Of a stretch of 64,000 bases of DNA, positions 1 through 10,491 are shown piece by piece. The DNA lies in NCBI GenBank assembly GCA_020726505.1, contig JAHLEZ010000035.1:248001-312000 (forward strand), in the 5' to 3' direction. The notes beneath the pieces are model-generated. The model ran no database searches, was not told where the DNA came from, and saw nothing but the letters and a program-made list of their open reading frames with translations. The position numbers and the translations under genes were made by a program. Each line of letters begins with the position of its first letter. The first letter of the stretch is position 1. The DNA is from Leptodontidium sp. MPI-SDFR-AT-0119. Taxonomy: Eukaryota; Ascomycota; Leotiomycetes; Helotiales; Leptodontidiaceae.

Positions 1-1
1 T

Positions 2-613
2 GCGGATTCCGAATCAGAACACAGAGTCCTGAGTGCCTTCGGTCGACTTTGCCTCGCCTCCAAAGATAAAAACACACCCAGAAGCCGCGAGGATACTCCT
101 CGACCTGGAGAAAGCAATACCACGGATCATCCATCAAAGACCTCAACTACTCCAACCATAACCACACCGGCTCGCAGATCCTCAAAAGGAAATAAATTAC
201 AGCAAGTCCGCGAGGAGGGTGGAAGCAATGGTGCGCCGGAGGCTTTGAGAGAAGGCTTAGGCATAAAAGCTACAGACCCAATGGAGGAGGACCAAGAAAG
301 TGACGGCTGTCTTACAGCGGAGACTGGCGCTTTAAGACTGTTCAACTTGATGCCACCTTCGAGAAAGCGAGTAGCTTCCGAGACAGACAGAAATAAACTT
401 CCAAAGCGAAGTAGGCCGTCTGATGATTCAAGAGAGTGCAGCGTGGAGCTACCTGCGAAAAAGCGAGAAAAGTCTGAGACAAAAAGCTCCCCACTTTCAA
501 AGCGAGCTAGGGTGTCTGATGTCTCGCGAGAAGGTAGTGAAGAGCCACCTTCGAGGCAGCGGGAAGCGTCTGAGACGGATAGAAACGCCCTTCCAAAGCG
601 ACTTAGGGTTTGA
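2..613 (+). CDS. 3' end of a gene for a basic repeat protein (5' end outside window)
   Basis: The reading frame is open from the first bases of the window to the stop at 613, about 203 codons, so this is the C-terminal part of a longer protein. It is hydrophilic and low in complexity. The last ~85 residues hold three imperfect ~28-residue repeats, each pairing a Ser/Glu-rich stretch (SETDRN, SETKSS, SETDRN) with a basic cluster (PKRSRP, SKRARV, PKRLRV). The basic clusters resemble monopartite nuclear localisation signals, so a nuclear protein is a reasonable inference. I do not recognise a family. An internal ATG at 245 is not a convincing start because the frame continues upstream with the same composition. 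Confidence 0.55.
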   Translation, partial: ADSESEHRVLSAFGRLCLASKDKNTPRSREDTPRPGESNTTDHPSKTSTTPTITTPARRSSKGNKLQQVREEGGSNGAPEALREGLGIKATDPMEEDQESDGCLTAETGALRLFNLMPPSRKRVASETDRNKLPKRSRPSDDSRECSVELPAKKREKSETKSSPLSKRARVSDVSREGSEEPPSRQREASETDRNALPKRLRV

Positions 614-1349
614 ACCCTGCCATGACTCCTATTTCAACGTCTTTTCAGAGTATATTCCGATTTTCTCTCAGATTTTCGAGGTGTTGAAGATGACATGTTC
701 CTTTTGCCAGTTGACACAGGAGAGTCCTCAGTCATAAATCCCGGAAGGGGGAGGCACAGAATAGTACAAGAACATCAAATGATGGATCTGCTTTCGATAT
801 ACATTATAAGGATAGAAGACACTAAGATCACTCATCCATGTAGTTTTCCTAGCCTCGGTACCAATGCGTCGGGTCAGGCGTCAAGTGTTTGTGGGTGGCT
901 GGTGGTCACTGCGGTGCTGCAGGCAGATGAAATATTTTAGAAATTCTGCAGGTCCATCCGTTTTTATTTACCCGTGACAAATATTTAGGACCCAATGATA
1001 TATCTCCAACAGATAACAAAAGCTAGTATGCGTCCTAGAGGATTCTGTCGTTCAAAAGACTCGCTGATGCCTGGTTGTGGACCCCTGAATTGTTCAAACA
1101 TTACCCCTGCCTGCATGTTGCATCGTGAGTGGCTGTGTCACCAACCAACAGTGCTGTGCCGCTCACAACCTACGACCTTGACTCATTACTTAAAGACCTC
1201 TCCATCCTGAAATCAAGAACGTTCTCAATTCAATTCCTGTCGTGACTTCCACTTACTCCAAAAATCCACTTCCTACTTTCCGAAAGCCCTCTCACCACAT
1301 TCCATAACCTCATCTCCTTCAAGCCTACTTCCCCCTCCCATTCCTCAAA
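614..1349. other. intergenic, no gene recognised
   Basis: Between the end of the repeat protein and the membrane-protein gene I see only short ORFs with no family resemblance. The last ~120 bases before 1350 are pyrimidine-rich (CT tracts around 1240-1345), as expected of a fungal promoter and leader. Confidence 0.5.
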
Positions 1350-1886
1350 ATGGTCAAACGCGCCACCGAAGAAGAGAGCAAAGCATGGTCTGCCCTCCCC
1401 TCCAGCACCGAAATGGCAGTCCGCCGCATCTCATCCGTCTTCCTCATGGGCGCCCTCCTCACAGTCCTCACACCCTTCGCACCATTCTCATGGATCATCC
1501 CCACAAACGGCCCCGAGCTCCTCGACACATTTCTCTCGCCCGTCCTCGTCCTCGGAGCGCTCTACTCCCAATGGCGCATCGCAGGCGTGATCCAACCCGT
1601 CGCTGTCGAAATCGCTGATGTGGTCTTCATGTATCGCCAGGTCATGTACTGGCAGCTTGCGTTTTTGGAGATTGTGGTCTGTGTAGCTGTTAATTGGGCA
1701 CGGAATGAGATTTATCGACGGTTCGCGAGTGTGGGCGTTGTTGCGGGGTTGTGGGCCGTTGGATGGTTTGCTACGCCGTTGAAAACGAAGATGGTCGCTT
1801 GGGAGCATATCAAGTGGATTTGGACTTGGATGGCTTTCAATGAGGCGAGGAGAGTTGTTGGTGGCGGTGGAAGGCGGAGATATTGA
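1350..1886 (+). CDS. hypothetical four-helix membrane protein, 178 aa
   Basis: Single-exon ORF with a good start context (TCAAAATGG). The protein has a charged N-terminus, then hydrophobic segments at about residues 26-50, 58-73, 101-117 and 125-143, and ends in a basic Gly/Arg tail (GGGGRRRY). It is probably an integral membrane protein with short loops. No motif points to a transporter, channel or enzyme. The first half uses C-ending codons heavily, as a well-expressed fungal gene would. Family not recognised. Confidence 0.7.
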   Translation: MVKRATEEESKAWSALPSSTEMAVRRISSVFLMGALLTVLTPFAPFSWIIPTNGPELLDTFLSPVLVLGALYSQWRIAGVIQPVAVEIADVVFMYRQVMYWQLAFLEIVVCVAVNWARNEIYRRFASVGVVAGLWAVGWFATPLKTKMVAWEHIKWIWTWMAFNEARRVVGGGGRRRY

Positions 1887-3668
1887 TATGATTACCTACG
1901 TTTCATAGGTCATTGTGGGTAAATAAATCGAGAAAGGTGGGAGTTGGGTGTGATGTGCGGACGGTATGTGGAGCGAGACGATGTGAAGAAGGCGTGGTGC
2001 CACAGAAGTTTTTCATTGGGACAAAATCTTAAGCAGGAGCTCAGGTAGAGAAAAGAAGAAGGGTAAAACGAAGTCGGAATGAAGTCAAATTAAGCCACCA
2101 ATACTGTTTTGTGACCCGGAAATCTATCTTCCGCTCAAAGGTGGGAAGTCTTTTGGCTCTTAAGTAGAAACCAGTGGCCTCGTTGAAAAAGAAAACCGAA
2201 AGAAAGAACACAAAGCGCATTCTTACCTTTTTCAAAAAGACATACATGCGGACAAGTAAAAGTCAATATTTCTTTGTCCGACTCTTTATCATTGTATGCT
2301 AAACGAAGGCAGATCATGCCACCTCCTACCTAACAGAGCAGTCACAGGGAAAATTAGGGGTTGAAAATTAGGGAAAATACGCGGAAGACGTTTTTGGACT
2401 CAAAAATCTAGATTAAAGAGATTTCTGGACATTAACAGTTACTGGAGGTCCTCCCATGTCATCGCCAGCAACACAAGTCACCAACCCCGAGCCGTTTTGC
2501 CGACACTCGGCTGTAAGCGAGGACGCACTCCAAAGCAAACAAATAACGCCAGGTTCTAACTGGACGGTTTAAAAAAAAAATCCAACTGAGAAAACAGCCC
2601 CTTGTAGGTTACCTCACACAGCTGTTGCTGCCAGTTGACGTTGCTGGTGGTATTATCGTTCTTCGGTCAACGATTCACCGTGAGGTCGTACAAACTTCGG
2701 ACCGAACGGACTTCTCGATGCCCGAAACAACATAACTCTGGCCAAGAGTCCAAGACCGCGTTGAATCCACCAACCCCAAAAACCAAAGTATTGTAACGAA
2801 TATTTTACATACATGTGTCGTATTTCCCTCAAATGTAGCCCCAATTCACAGTTTTTACAAAGAAAGATAAAAATTTATAGGAGACAGCAAATCAGTGGGT
2901 GATCGATACCCACCGTTGAACAACAGCCACAGATCGTCGTTGGCATTTTCGTCTGAAGTATCCATGCCTGTGTGAGTGTAACACAAAACTGAAAACTCCG
3001 GGAACTTTTCACCCGATGCCCATGAGTTTCCATGCGTGCGGGCTGCTGCAGAACTCATGCAGCTCATCTGTGTGGTGGAACATGACTCGTGGCAGATGAC
3101 AGCTGATTCCTAGATATTCCAGGTTTAATGTGGGTGGGAAATGTGATAGATTGAAATTAGAAAGGTGCGTTTTTGAATTAGTTGCTCTCTGATTTCTGTT
3201 GCCTTTGGAGTGTGTGCACATGATTGTGATGATCTGTATGAATTTGGTGGGGTGATTTGTGAAGTCAAGAAATACTGCAGTATCAAGGATGGCTCAGAGG
3301 TCTTAATCACTTGAAAGAGACAGCAAGAGGTGCTACCCGTCGTTCGGAAGAGGGTAAACACGCCGCTAGATTTCCCCGAAAAGCAAAAGGAGTTCAGAGA
3401 AAGTGGTAATGCAGTCTTCAACGATTCGATATAACTCTATCTGATCCATCTCCTAAACAAGTGAAATAATTTTGGGTACCTGCAGATACCTAAATGAGGG
3501 ACAAGAATGTAATCCACCACCACCCAGCCGCCGCTCTGAACATAAGCACTGAAGCAGACTGATCATTCCAAGAAAATGCCTTAAACAATAAAAGAAGCAA
3601 TAAAAGCTCTCAAAAGAAGTGCTCTGATAGCCTTGGCTACCCGTGCGCTGTGATGACACGCCAATCCC
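1887..3668. other. intergenic, no gene recognised
   Basis: About 1.8 kb without a supportable gene. Short ORFs on both strands lack coding character. A run of ten A occurs near 2570. The 1887-2040 part is the likely 3' region of the membrane-protein gene and 3500-3668 that of the minus-strand cell-wall gene. Confidence 0.45.
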
Positions 3669-4346
3669 TTAGTAGTGGACAACTGGGACGTAGACTGGAG
3701 GGGTGTAGACTGGTGCAACTGGCGTGTACACAGGAACACTTGGCTTGGTCGTAGTGGTGGACTTAGTAGTAGGCGTTGTGGATGGTTTGTAAGTCACAAG
3801 AGTGGTTGCTGGGTAAGTGTAGACTGTGGGTGGAACGACAACTTTGGAGCTTGTAGAAGTCGTGGAGTGGGTGGTTGGTGATCCGTAAGTTGGAACGGTT
3901 GGCTTGGTGGAGGTGGAAGACTTGCTGGTAGATGGAGTAGGGTACACTGGAACGGTTGGCTTGGTAGTGGATGATGTTGGATAGACAGGGATGGTGGGCT
4001 TGGTAGAGGTGGTTGGGCAAGTGCTGGTGTAGCTGAGAGTCTTGACCGAGGACACAACGCTGAAGCTGGTGCTGGTACTCAAGACAGTGTAGGTCTTGAC
4101 TACGGGTAGAGTGGAGAGCTGTGTCACATAGCTGACGCTATAGGTAGGGACGCAGACGGACGTGTGTGGCGGTGGTCCGTAGGTGGGAGGTGGAGGTGGC
4201 GGCGCATATGTTGGTGGTGGGGGAGGAGCATAGTCCCTTGCAGCTACCTCCACATTATCGATGGCAGCGGCAGATGAGAGTCTAGAAGAAAGCAAGCCAA
4301 GAACAATTGCTTGAGTGAGGCTGATGGGGAAGCTGGAGAAAGCCAT
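3669..4346 (-). CDS. secreted Pro/Ser/Thr-rich cell-wall-type protein, 225 aa
   Basis: Single-exon minus-strand ORF with start context ACAATGGC. Residues 1 to ~27 form a signal peptide (hydrophobic AIVLGLL core, Ala-rich cleavage region). Residues ~40-62 are a proline tract (runs of PPPPPTY), and the rest is Ser/Thr/Pro/Val/Tyr-rich with repeated units such as TKPTVPVYPTP. Only two cysteines are present (in SVCVP and TSTCPT). Such proteins are usually heavily O-glycosylated and sit in or on the wall; that is inference. There is no hydrophobic GPI-type tail. A TATAAAT box lies on the minus strand near 4471-4465, about 120 bp upstream of the start. Confidence 0.75.
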   Translation of the reverse strand: MAFSSFPISLTQAIVLGLLSSRLSSAAAIDNVEVAARDYAPPPPPTYAPPPPPPTYGPPPHTSVCVPTYSVSYVTQLSTLPVVKTYTVLSTSTSFSVVSSVKTLSYTSTCPTTSTKPTIPVYPTSSTTKPTVPVYPTPSTSKSSTSTKPTVPTYGSPTTHSTTSTSSKVVVPPTVYTYPATTLVTYKPSTTPTTKSTTTTKPSVPVYTPVAPVYTPPVYVPVVHY

Positions 4347-4507
4347 TGTGGATTTGGTGGAGGGTGGAGTATTAAGTGGAGTGTGGAGTATTGAATGGAG
4401 TGCAGATGTGGACTTTTCGGCTTGCTTGGCCGTCTTGGATCACAAGTGGAGGGAGAGGGAGAGATTTATATCAATCTCAGTCAACGAACTTGCTCAGGAA
4501 CGACATC

Positions 4508-4850
4508 TCAATACTGCTGTGGCAGCTTGAATTCTTGATTCTGAATTTGACTCTGCAGCTGCTGTGCCAAACCACGGTACTTTTGCTCGGTACCATTGCT
4601 TGCCAGGATCGAAGGAAGCATACAGCCAGAGGATATCGTGACGCGATTGAGGTTATTTTGCAGGATATCTGGTCTGACAACGAGGTAGATTCTACCTTCG
4701 ACGAGGCTCTTCCTTCCATCGGGATCGAAGATACGGACGCCATCTGCATCCAGCACCAAATATAAACAGTTCTCAAGCCTTTGTCGTTCCTCCGTGCAAC
4801 TCCTGTACGACGGTAGTTTTCGTTCACATCGGCGTTCACGATATCAGGCA
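4508..4850 (-). other. possible 3' exon or gene remnant
   Basis: A minus-strand frame, open from about 4850 to the TGA at 4508 (~110 codons), has balanced composition and reads ENCLYLVLDADGVRIFD, then FDPDGRKSLVEGRIYLVVRPD, ending in a Gln-rich tail. No convincing start or upstream exon was found, so it may be the last exon of a decayed gene or chance. Family not recognised. Confidence 0.22.
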
Positions 4851-5671
4851 CGTTGTGCTCGTGTCACACACAACGCACGAGGAGGATCTTCGTTCAAGCC
4901 TTCCGATTCAGCCGTTCCTCGTGCAAGCACGTTCGGTGATCGATGCATGTTGGAAGTTGAATTCCTAACGGCCCGACTGATCTTCATGGAAGGCTTCTAG
5001 GTCCGCAATTTGTCCCCCTTTTCGAGATTCCCGTCGTCTTAGGAAGTTGCAGGTATGACAATACTCGCCAAGTCCTAAATTTACTTCAGTATCACCAGAG
5101 AATAATCGTCTAATCAAAGCCCGTTGGACAAGTCATGTTCTGTTTGCCTGACCCCAGGATTTGTCCTTATCACTTCAAAAAGGGTGCAGGATGCAGGAAC
5201 AGGACCCCTCTAATTGTGGAGTGCAGCAACTGCGCCGCAAGATACACAAGGCACTTGGCAGTTGGTGACCAGCAGGTGACCACCCACTGCACCATTAACA
5301 AGAGAAGTTAAGCAAAACTGACAGGAATTAGGATATATTTAATTATTGCGCACTCTCGATAAGGCTTTGTTTCCATTATAACACAACTATTACATAGATA
5401 CTTTGCTTGATAAGACTTTTAGTTTTAAGTTTGATATTGGCAATTACTTGATTGTCCCTATCAAGCTGCAGGCCTCAGAAGCGAGGGGCATGAATAGCTC
5501 GTTTGGGCAATATACGAGATTTCCAATCTCGCTACCCAAGGAGGGTGCAGGACAATTCCCTTGGCTTTTCACAGGGCTTATCAGGAGTCAGATACGCGCT
5601 ACATATACTAGCTAGTGTTGTCTGTATTTCAAGTGTTACCAGATTAATCCTTCACCACGATTTCCCGCAAC
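4851..5671. other. intergenic, promoter side of the next gene
   Basis: AT-rich between about 5330 and 5460. No family-like ORF. The region probably carries the promoter of the GPI-type protein that starts at 5672. Confidence 0.4.
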
Positions 5672-6577
5672 ATGGCTGCCAGAATAATCTTGTTGAGCCT
5701 CATGGCTGGAAGTGTTCTATCTCTCGTACAGACGCAAAGACTCTCGACATATCGCCGCGCAATTGACGACCCATCTATCACCTATGTGACTAGCGTGTGC
5801 CTTCCAGGGTACATGGAGGCCTTCAATAACGTCGATGTCTCATTCGAGGAAATGCTTGAATCTTTGCACGACTCACCGCTCCCATGTGAGCAAGAAGGAT
5901 ACATCTTCTACACATGCATGGCCCACGGCACCACGGAAATTGATTTCCTGGCTGAGCAGCAATGCATCTGTGGATCGAACTTCCTTTCCGCCAATGAAGG
6001 ATGCAATGCGTGCTACCGCGAACATGGCTCTCCCAACGGTATCGAGGTACCCGAGTCTGAGGTCTCGTCCATTTGGACCGCTGCATGCAGTGCCAGTCCT
6101 ACCCAGCCTTTCAGTGCGTACTTCAATACGGCAGATGATCAGCAATTCTCGCCAACCATTACTCTGGGAACTGACAAATTCCCCAACAACACTGCCATCA
6201 GCAATTACTGGACAGGGCTCCCGTCCGCTAGTGTAGGGAGCATCACCGGGAGTGCAACGGCCAGAGCGACGGAGTGGGCTGACGATGAGGAAACAACCTC
6301 CACTTCTACTTCCACGAGCAGACGTGCCAACTTCTCATTCACATCAACTGTCCCAGCATCACATTCTACTTCGTCCACGACAGAGCCGTCAAGCTCCGTC
6401 GACTCTTCAGGATCAATCACTTCAGTTCCAACGTCCAGCACTCCAGTATCTCCATTGTCTCAGGCATCAACCACCGCAAGCACCTCGACAAATGGGGTGG
6501 GAATGGAAATAGGCATGGCGTGGAATAGCGGGGTAGCTCTGGTTGTTGTAAATGTAGCTGTTGTTGCCCTTTTGTAG
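5672..6577 (+). CDS. secreted 8-cysteine protein with Ser/Thr stalk and GPI-type tail, 301 aa
   Basis: Single-exon gene starting in context CAACATGGC. Residues 1-21 are a signal peptide. The N-terminal ~140 residues hold eight cysteines (about 43, 72, 82, 98, 100, 111, 114, 139) including CxC and CxxC pairs, so four disulphides are likely. Residues ~205-280 are Ser/Thr-rich, fitting an O-glycosylated stalk. The C-terminus is a short hydrophobic tail (ALVVVNVAVVALL) preceded by small residues, as in GPI-anchored proteins. The cysteine spacing does not match the CFEM pattern. The family is not known to me; a surface role is inferred from the architecture. Confidence 0.7.
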   Translation: MAARIILLSLMAGSVLSLVQTQRLSTYRRAIDDPSITYVTSVCLPGYMEAFNNVDVSFEEMLESLHDSPLPCEQEGYIFYTCMAHGTTEIDFLAEQQCICGSNFLSANEGCNACYREHGSPNGIEVPESEVSSIWTAACSASPTQPFSAYFNTADDQQFSPTITLGTDKFPNNTAISNYWTGLPSASVGSITGSATARATEWADDEETTSTSTSTSRRANFSFTSTVPASHSTSSTTEPSSSVDSSGSITSVPTSSTPVSPLSQASTTASTSTNGVGMEIGMAWNSGVALVVVNVAVVALL

Positions 6578-7309
6578 AATAGATTTCGCCTAGGTGCTTG
6601 TCTTGGAGTTCGCGGAGCAATCTATCACCATCGTGTCTCAGATTTTCTCGTGGTGTCTGCGAATTTCTGGCTCCAAGAAAGGTTTCGACTCTCAGTTTGA
6701 ACGACGAGGACGAAGCTTTTGACGAGTCTACTTCTTGTTCTCCGATGATTATAATGTCATAATGTTCAGTTGTCGATTTAAGCTTTGTTCGCGAGGTGGG
6801 AGGTCACAGATTTATAGTTCCATCGTTCCGGAGCAAAGTTCCCAATTCCCCACTCACCGATTGGTGGAGTTTTTTGTAGACCAACCGAAACCCAAACCAA
6901 AATTGCTTACCCTAAAGCCCCTCACGTCGGGTGCAAATGACGCGATACAATGAGTGAAAGGCCACGTCAAAACTCTTGTATTTTATTTCTTGTTGAATTT
7001 TTTAAATTAATCGCACCTTTGATTCGGGAATGGCATCATCGCATGAGGGGTAACAGCTGCCTGTGTCGGTTAGCTGTCGATCATTGTGTCCACTCTGACG
7101 GGACCCTGGGTCGAGTTAAGACCGAAATGTTTAATTTCAAATATATAAAAGAACGCTGGCGAACACCCCCCAATCGGATTATGTTTGGTTATCACTTTGT
7201 TGTTGTTTCATTACCTCGACACCTTCAGAGCCGGGGCTAGAAAATCCAGACATCGACTGCCACTCACTATTTGTCTATCTCATCTTACCAAACATCCTCT
7301 CACCTCAAA
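6578..7309. other. intergenic and promoter region
   Basis: No supportable gene. It probably holds the 3' end of the upstream gene and the promoter of the DUF1961 gene, including the TATA-like site listed separately. Confidence 0.45.
7141..7149 (+). promoter_or_regulatory. TATA-like box upstream of the DUF1961 gene
   Basis: The sequence ATATATAAAAG lies about 165 bp before the ATG at 7310, a usual place for a fungal core promoter with a short leader. Confidence 0.35.
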
Positions 7310-8014
7310 ATGTTGAAGTCACTCCCAATCCTCGTTCTCGCCGCAATATCAACAATGGCCGAAACCCTCCTCTACAGCAACCCACTCAACTCAACTTCCG
7401 ACATCTCAACCTGGGTTGCCGAAGGTCCCCTCAAAGCCGAAGCAGTCAACGGCACAATCGAACTTTCCGGAGCAGGAAACGAAGCAGATTACTTCGTCTA
7501 CTGGGTCCCTGAAGTCTTTCCCGATGGAATCCGGATCACTTGGGAATTCTCTCCACGACAAGAACCCGGACTCGCCATGTTCTTCTTCGGCGCTGCATCC
7601 GCAGCCAACGACGGGAAAGGTTCGATCTTCGACCCCTCGCTGAAACCGCGGAATGGCAGCTACCCTCAGTACCACTCCTCTGATATCCGCACACTGCATG
7701 CTTCGTACTTCCGTCGTCGGTGGCCCGAAGAGCGAGCATTCCTTCTCGCGAACTTGAGGAAGTCGCCTGGTTTCAATTTGGTTGCTCAGGGAGCGGATCC
7801 GTTGCCACCTGTTGCTGATGCGGCTGGTGCTTTTTATAAGATTGAGGTGGTCAAGGATAAGAGAGAAGTCAAGTTCTCGATCAATGGGTTGCCAGTTTTT
7901 GAGTTCTATGATGATAAGTCTACGGGACCTGTCATTCGGGATGGAAGGATCGGGTTTAGACAGATGCAGCCGCTTGTGGCGAGGTATCGGAATCTTCAAG
8001 TTTGGAAATTGTAG
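7310..8014 (+). CDS. DUF1961 family secreted protein, 234 aa
   Basis: The ATG at 7310 (CTCAAAATG) is preferred over an in-frame ATG at 7271 because it begins directly with a signal peptide (LKSLPILVLAAISTMA). The mature part matches the DUF1961 pattern as I know it: YSNPLNS and WVAEGP near the N-terminus, YFVYWVPEVFPDGIRITWEF, the GLAMFFF strand, QYHSSDIRTLHASYFRRR, NLRKSPGFNLVAQGADPLP, and a C-terminal GRIGFRQMQPL. DUF1961 proteins have a predicted concanavalin-like jelly-roll fold and are often linked to carbohydrate use. The activity is unknown and is not assigned here. Length is normal and nothing seems missing. Confidence 0.85.
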   Translation: MLKSLPILVLAAISTMAETLLYSNPLNSTSDISTWVAEGPLKAEAVNGTIELSGAGNEADYFVYWVPEVFPDGIRITWEFSPRQEPGLAMFFFGAASAANDGKGSIFDPSLKPRNGSYPQYHSSDIRTLHASYFRRRWPEERAFLLANLRKSPGFNLVAQGADPLPPVADAAGAFYKIEVVKDKREVKFSINGLPVFEFYDDKSTGPVIRDGRIGFRQMQPLVARYRNLQVWKL

Positions 8015-8442
8015 TTGTGCGTGTGTATATCTCACGAGGAAAGAAGGAAGGGGGTCTCAGGGGATTTAGATGGGCCATGATGTGAGACTTGCTTCCTTCG
8101 AGAATTTTCCCGCGCAGCAAGGACGACAACATGAAATAATTAGAAGCCCTGTTGCATCTATCATCCAAGGCCTATAATGTTTAAGTTCTAATTCAATTAG
8201 TCTCACTTTGATCTCACTTGCTCATTTGCAGAATCAAAAAAAATTGCAAGTGACAGAATTCCAAGCTAGCTACCACCTGCCCGCTTCAGTCCAAAGCAAA
8301 AGGTCAGAGAAGACCTCAAATCCAGCGCAATTCGGGAGCAAAAAGAAATCTTTGAAGGTCTTAATACAAAGCACCTGGGGAAGATCTTCCGAACCCATTT
8401 CCCTTTTTATGTCTGCCACCCTATGAGATCCTCCAAGATGAC
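8015..8442. other. convergent intergenic region
   Basis: Lies between the plus-strand DUF1961 gene and the minus-strand protease gene, so it holds two 3' ends. No ORF with family resemblance. Confidence 0.45.
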
Positions 8443-10117
8443 TTAATCACCACCTGAACAGAAAACCGCACTACCTTTGTCCCAATTATTGACTTCTTCC
8501 ACGTTTGTTAGAACAGAAGCCAAGTCCATAGCATGTGTGATATCTGGGTATCCATTCCAAGCCTCCTCACCACTCTGTACCATAGCCACGGGTTGGAAGT
8601 CCTTATCAAGTATAATCGCGCCAGAATCGCCCTCACGACTGAAAGCCATACCTGTGGTAGTGGAGACAATACAGTAAAGTGTAAATGGTACTCCGTGAGG
8701 TCGGCTTTGGGTGTAAGTTCGAATGGTGTTCACAGAGCCAATAGTCCACTCTCGCATTGTACGACTGGGCGTTTTAAGGCAGATTTCGCCACCCGCGATG
8801 AATGTAGTACGGACAGGTTTGAAAGCCGGACCAGGAGCAAAGTATGCCTTTGCAAGAGTAATATCTGCTGGCGGAAAGCCTTGAACCGCGCCATGTTGGA
8901 AGCCGGAGCTAGGATCGTAGTAGTTGTAAGGGATATGCTGTTGCTTGTTAGTGCACGCTCAATGTGATAGTTTGATAGAACGTACGCGGTTGTAGTTTCG
9001 ACCTTTCTTTAATCCTTCAATTTTCGTAAGACACCAATCGAAACCATGTAGTTCCTTTCCGGTCGAATGATATGTGATTGTTCCAAGCTCCGGATCCCAA
9101 TTCTTGGAATCGTTCCAGATCTTCAGCCAAAAGTTGAGGGGAGTGGATGATTTCGAGAATAACGAAGGTACGAAATCGACGACTTTCTTCACTATCGATC
9201 CAGGTGCCAGGTTACCGATGTCTTGTTGAAGGGTTTCTTTTACACTCTTATGGTCTGTTGGAGATGGGGATTCCGCGAGAGTACCACAGCCATAAGGCAA
9301 AACATGGTGAGCTGTCAAAGCGTAGAAATCGTCTTCATGCTTGACGTATCCGCTCAATGTGCCAGAATGGCCCGTTTGACCGGTTGGGTCTCGTTGGCCG
9401 ATTGAAGAGCCCGGGAATGGAGGACTGCGAGTATAATTGCCGGCAGGGGTATTCGAGAGCCCTTTTATTGAGAGGCTTAGGAGCGCCAAAGTGTCGAAGA
9501 TGCTACAGAAGTGAGGTCTGCAGACATCGATGTAAATACTATCAAAATTAGTTAAAAATAATTAACATAAGGAATGGAAACTCGTACCGTTCCCCTTGCC
9601 AATTCATTGAAATCATATCAGTTACATCCTGTATGATTTGTAGCGCAAGTTGAACAGCTAAAAGTGGATCTTCTGGCTCCAATCCAACAAATAAGTGAAG
9701 AACGATTGGGAGTTTCGCACAACCAGCCTCCGCAAAGCCAAGCCGTAAGATATCCAAGCTCCACGAATTAGGAATTCCGATAAGATATTGCAAAACTAAT
9801 CCAGACAGAGTCAGATCCCAGCATCGTACGAACTCGACGTTATCACACACAACAGTGACACGTTGGACGGGATACAGAGTTCGAGGATCAATTCGATGCT
9901 CTGGGAATGCAAAGATGTTGTTGGTTACGACTAGCTCAGCATTTGGCCAGAGATAAGCTCTCTTTTGCTCTTGAGTAGGGATGAAAGGTGACAATAGGGA
10001 GGTAGAGGAAGGTGACTCGAAAAGGGGGGATGAAGACGAGGTAGAGGGCGATCTGGGAGGCGAAGTTATGAGCATGGCGGACGCGGGAATTGGTGTTGAA
10101 CGGTTTGAGCTCGTCAT
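8443..10117 (-). CDS. chymotrypsin-fold serine protease-like protein, 525 aa, 3 exons
   Basis: Exons 10117-9588, 9538-8986 and 8937-8443; introns have GT..AG ends (GTACGA..GATAG, GTACGT..AACAG) and the frame is continuous. The C-terminal half has the trypsin-type triad in order: His in TAHHVL (~254), Asp in HGFDWCL (~344) and Ser in GDSGA (~466). There is no signal peptide. The N-terminus is a Ser/Pro-rich stretch followed by a ~130-residue alpha/beta-like region of the sort I associate with fungal cytoplasmic protease-like proteins. An intracellular role is inferred, and whether it is an active protease cannot be told from sequence. The gene lies 375 bp downstream of the ankyrin gene on the same strand. 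Confidence 0.75.
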
Positions 10118-10491
10118 CTCACTCTCCGAATCTGACGAGCGATCGATGTCCGAATCGCTATGATAAAGAAAAATAGAAAGAGAAGATATTACCTTTGCTT
10201 GCTTTTAGCACGTCGAGTAAAACAGAGCAGAGGGTCATGGTGGTGACAGTGATATTGGGGCTTGTCTCGAAAAGGCATAGTGCGCCGCTTGTCCTTTGTT
10301 GACAAACACAAGGCACAAAAAGAAGGACTGCAAGGAGCAGCAGAACTAGGCTTAGGCAGAACAAGAGACGACAAGCCCGGACAGGATGCGGATGGTTTCT
10401 AGCATATCTCAGAGGGTTGCTGTGTGATCCACTCATCCATTCAAGTAATATTTCTCGATTTACACAAATTGTCCAAAAGAATATTCTAAGG

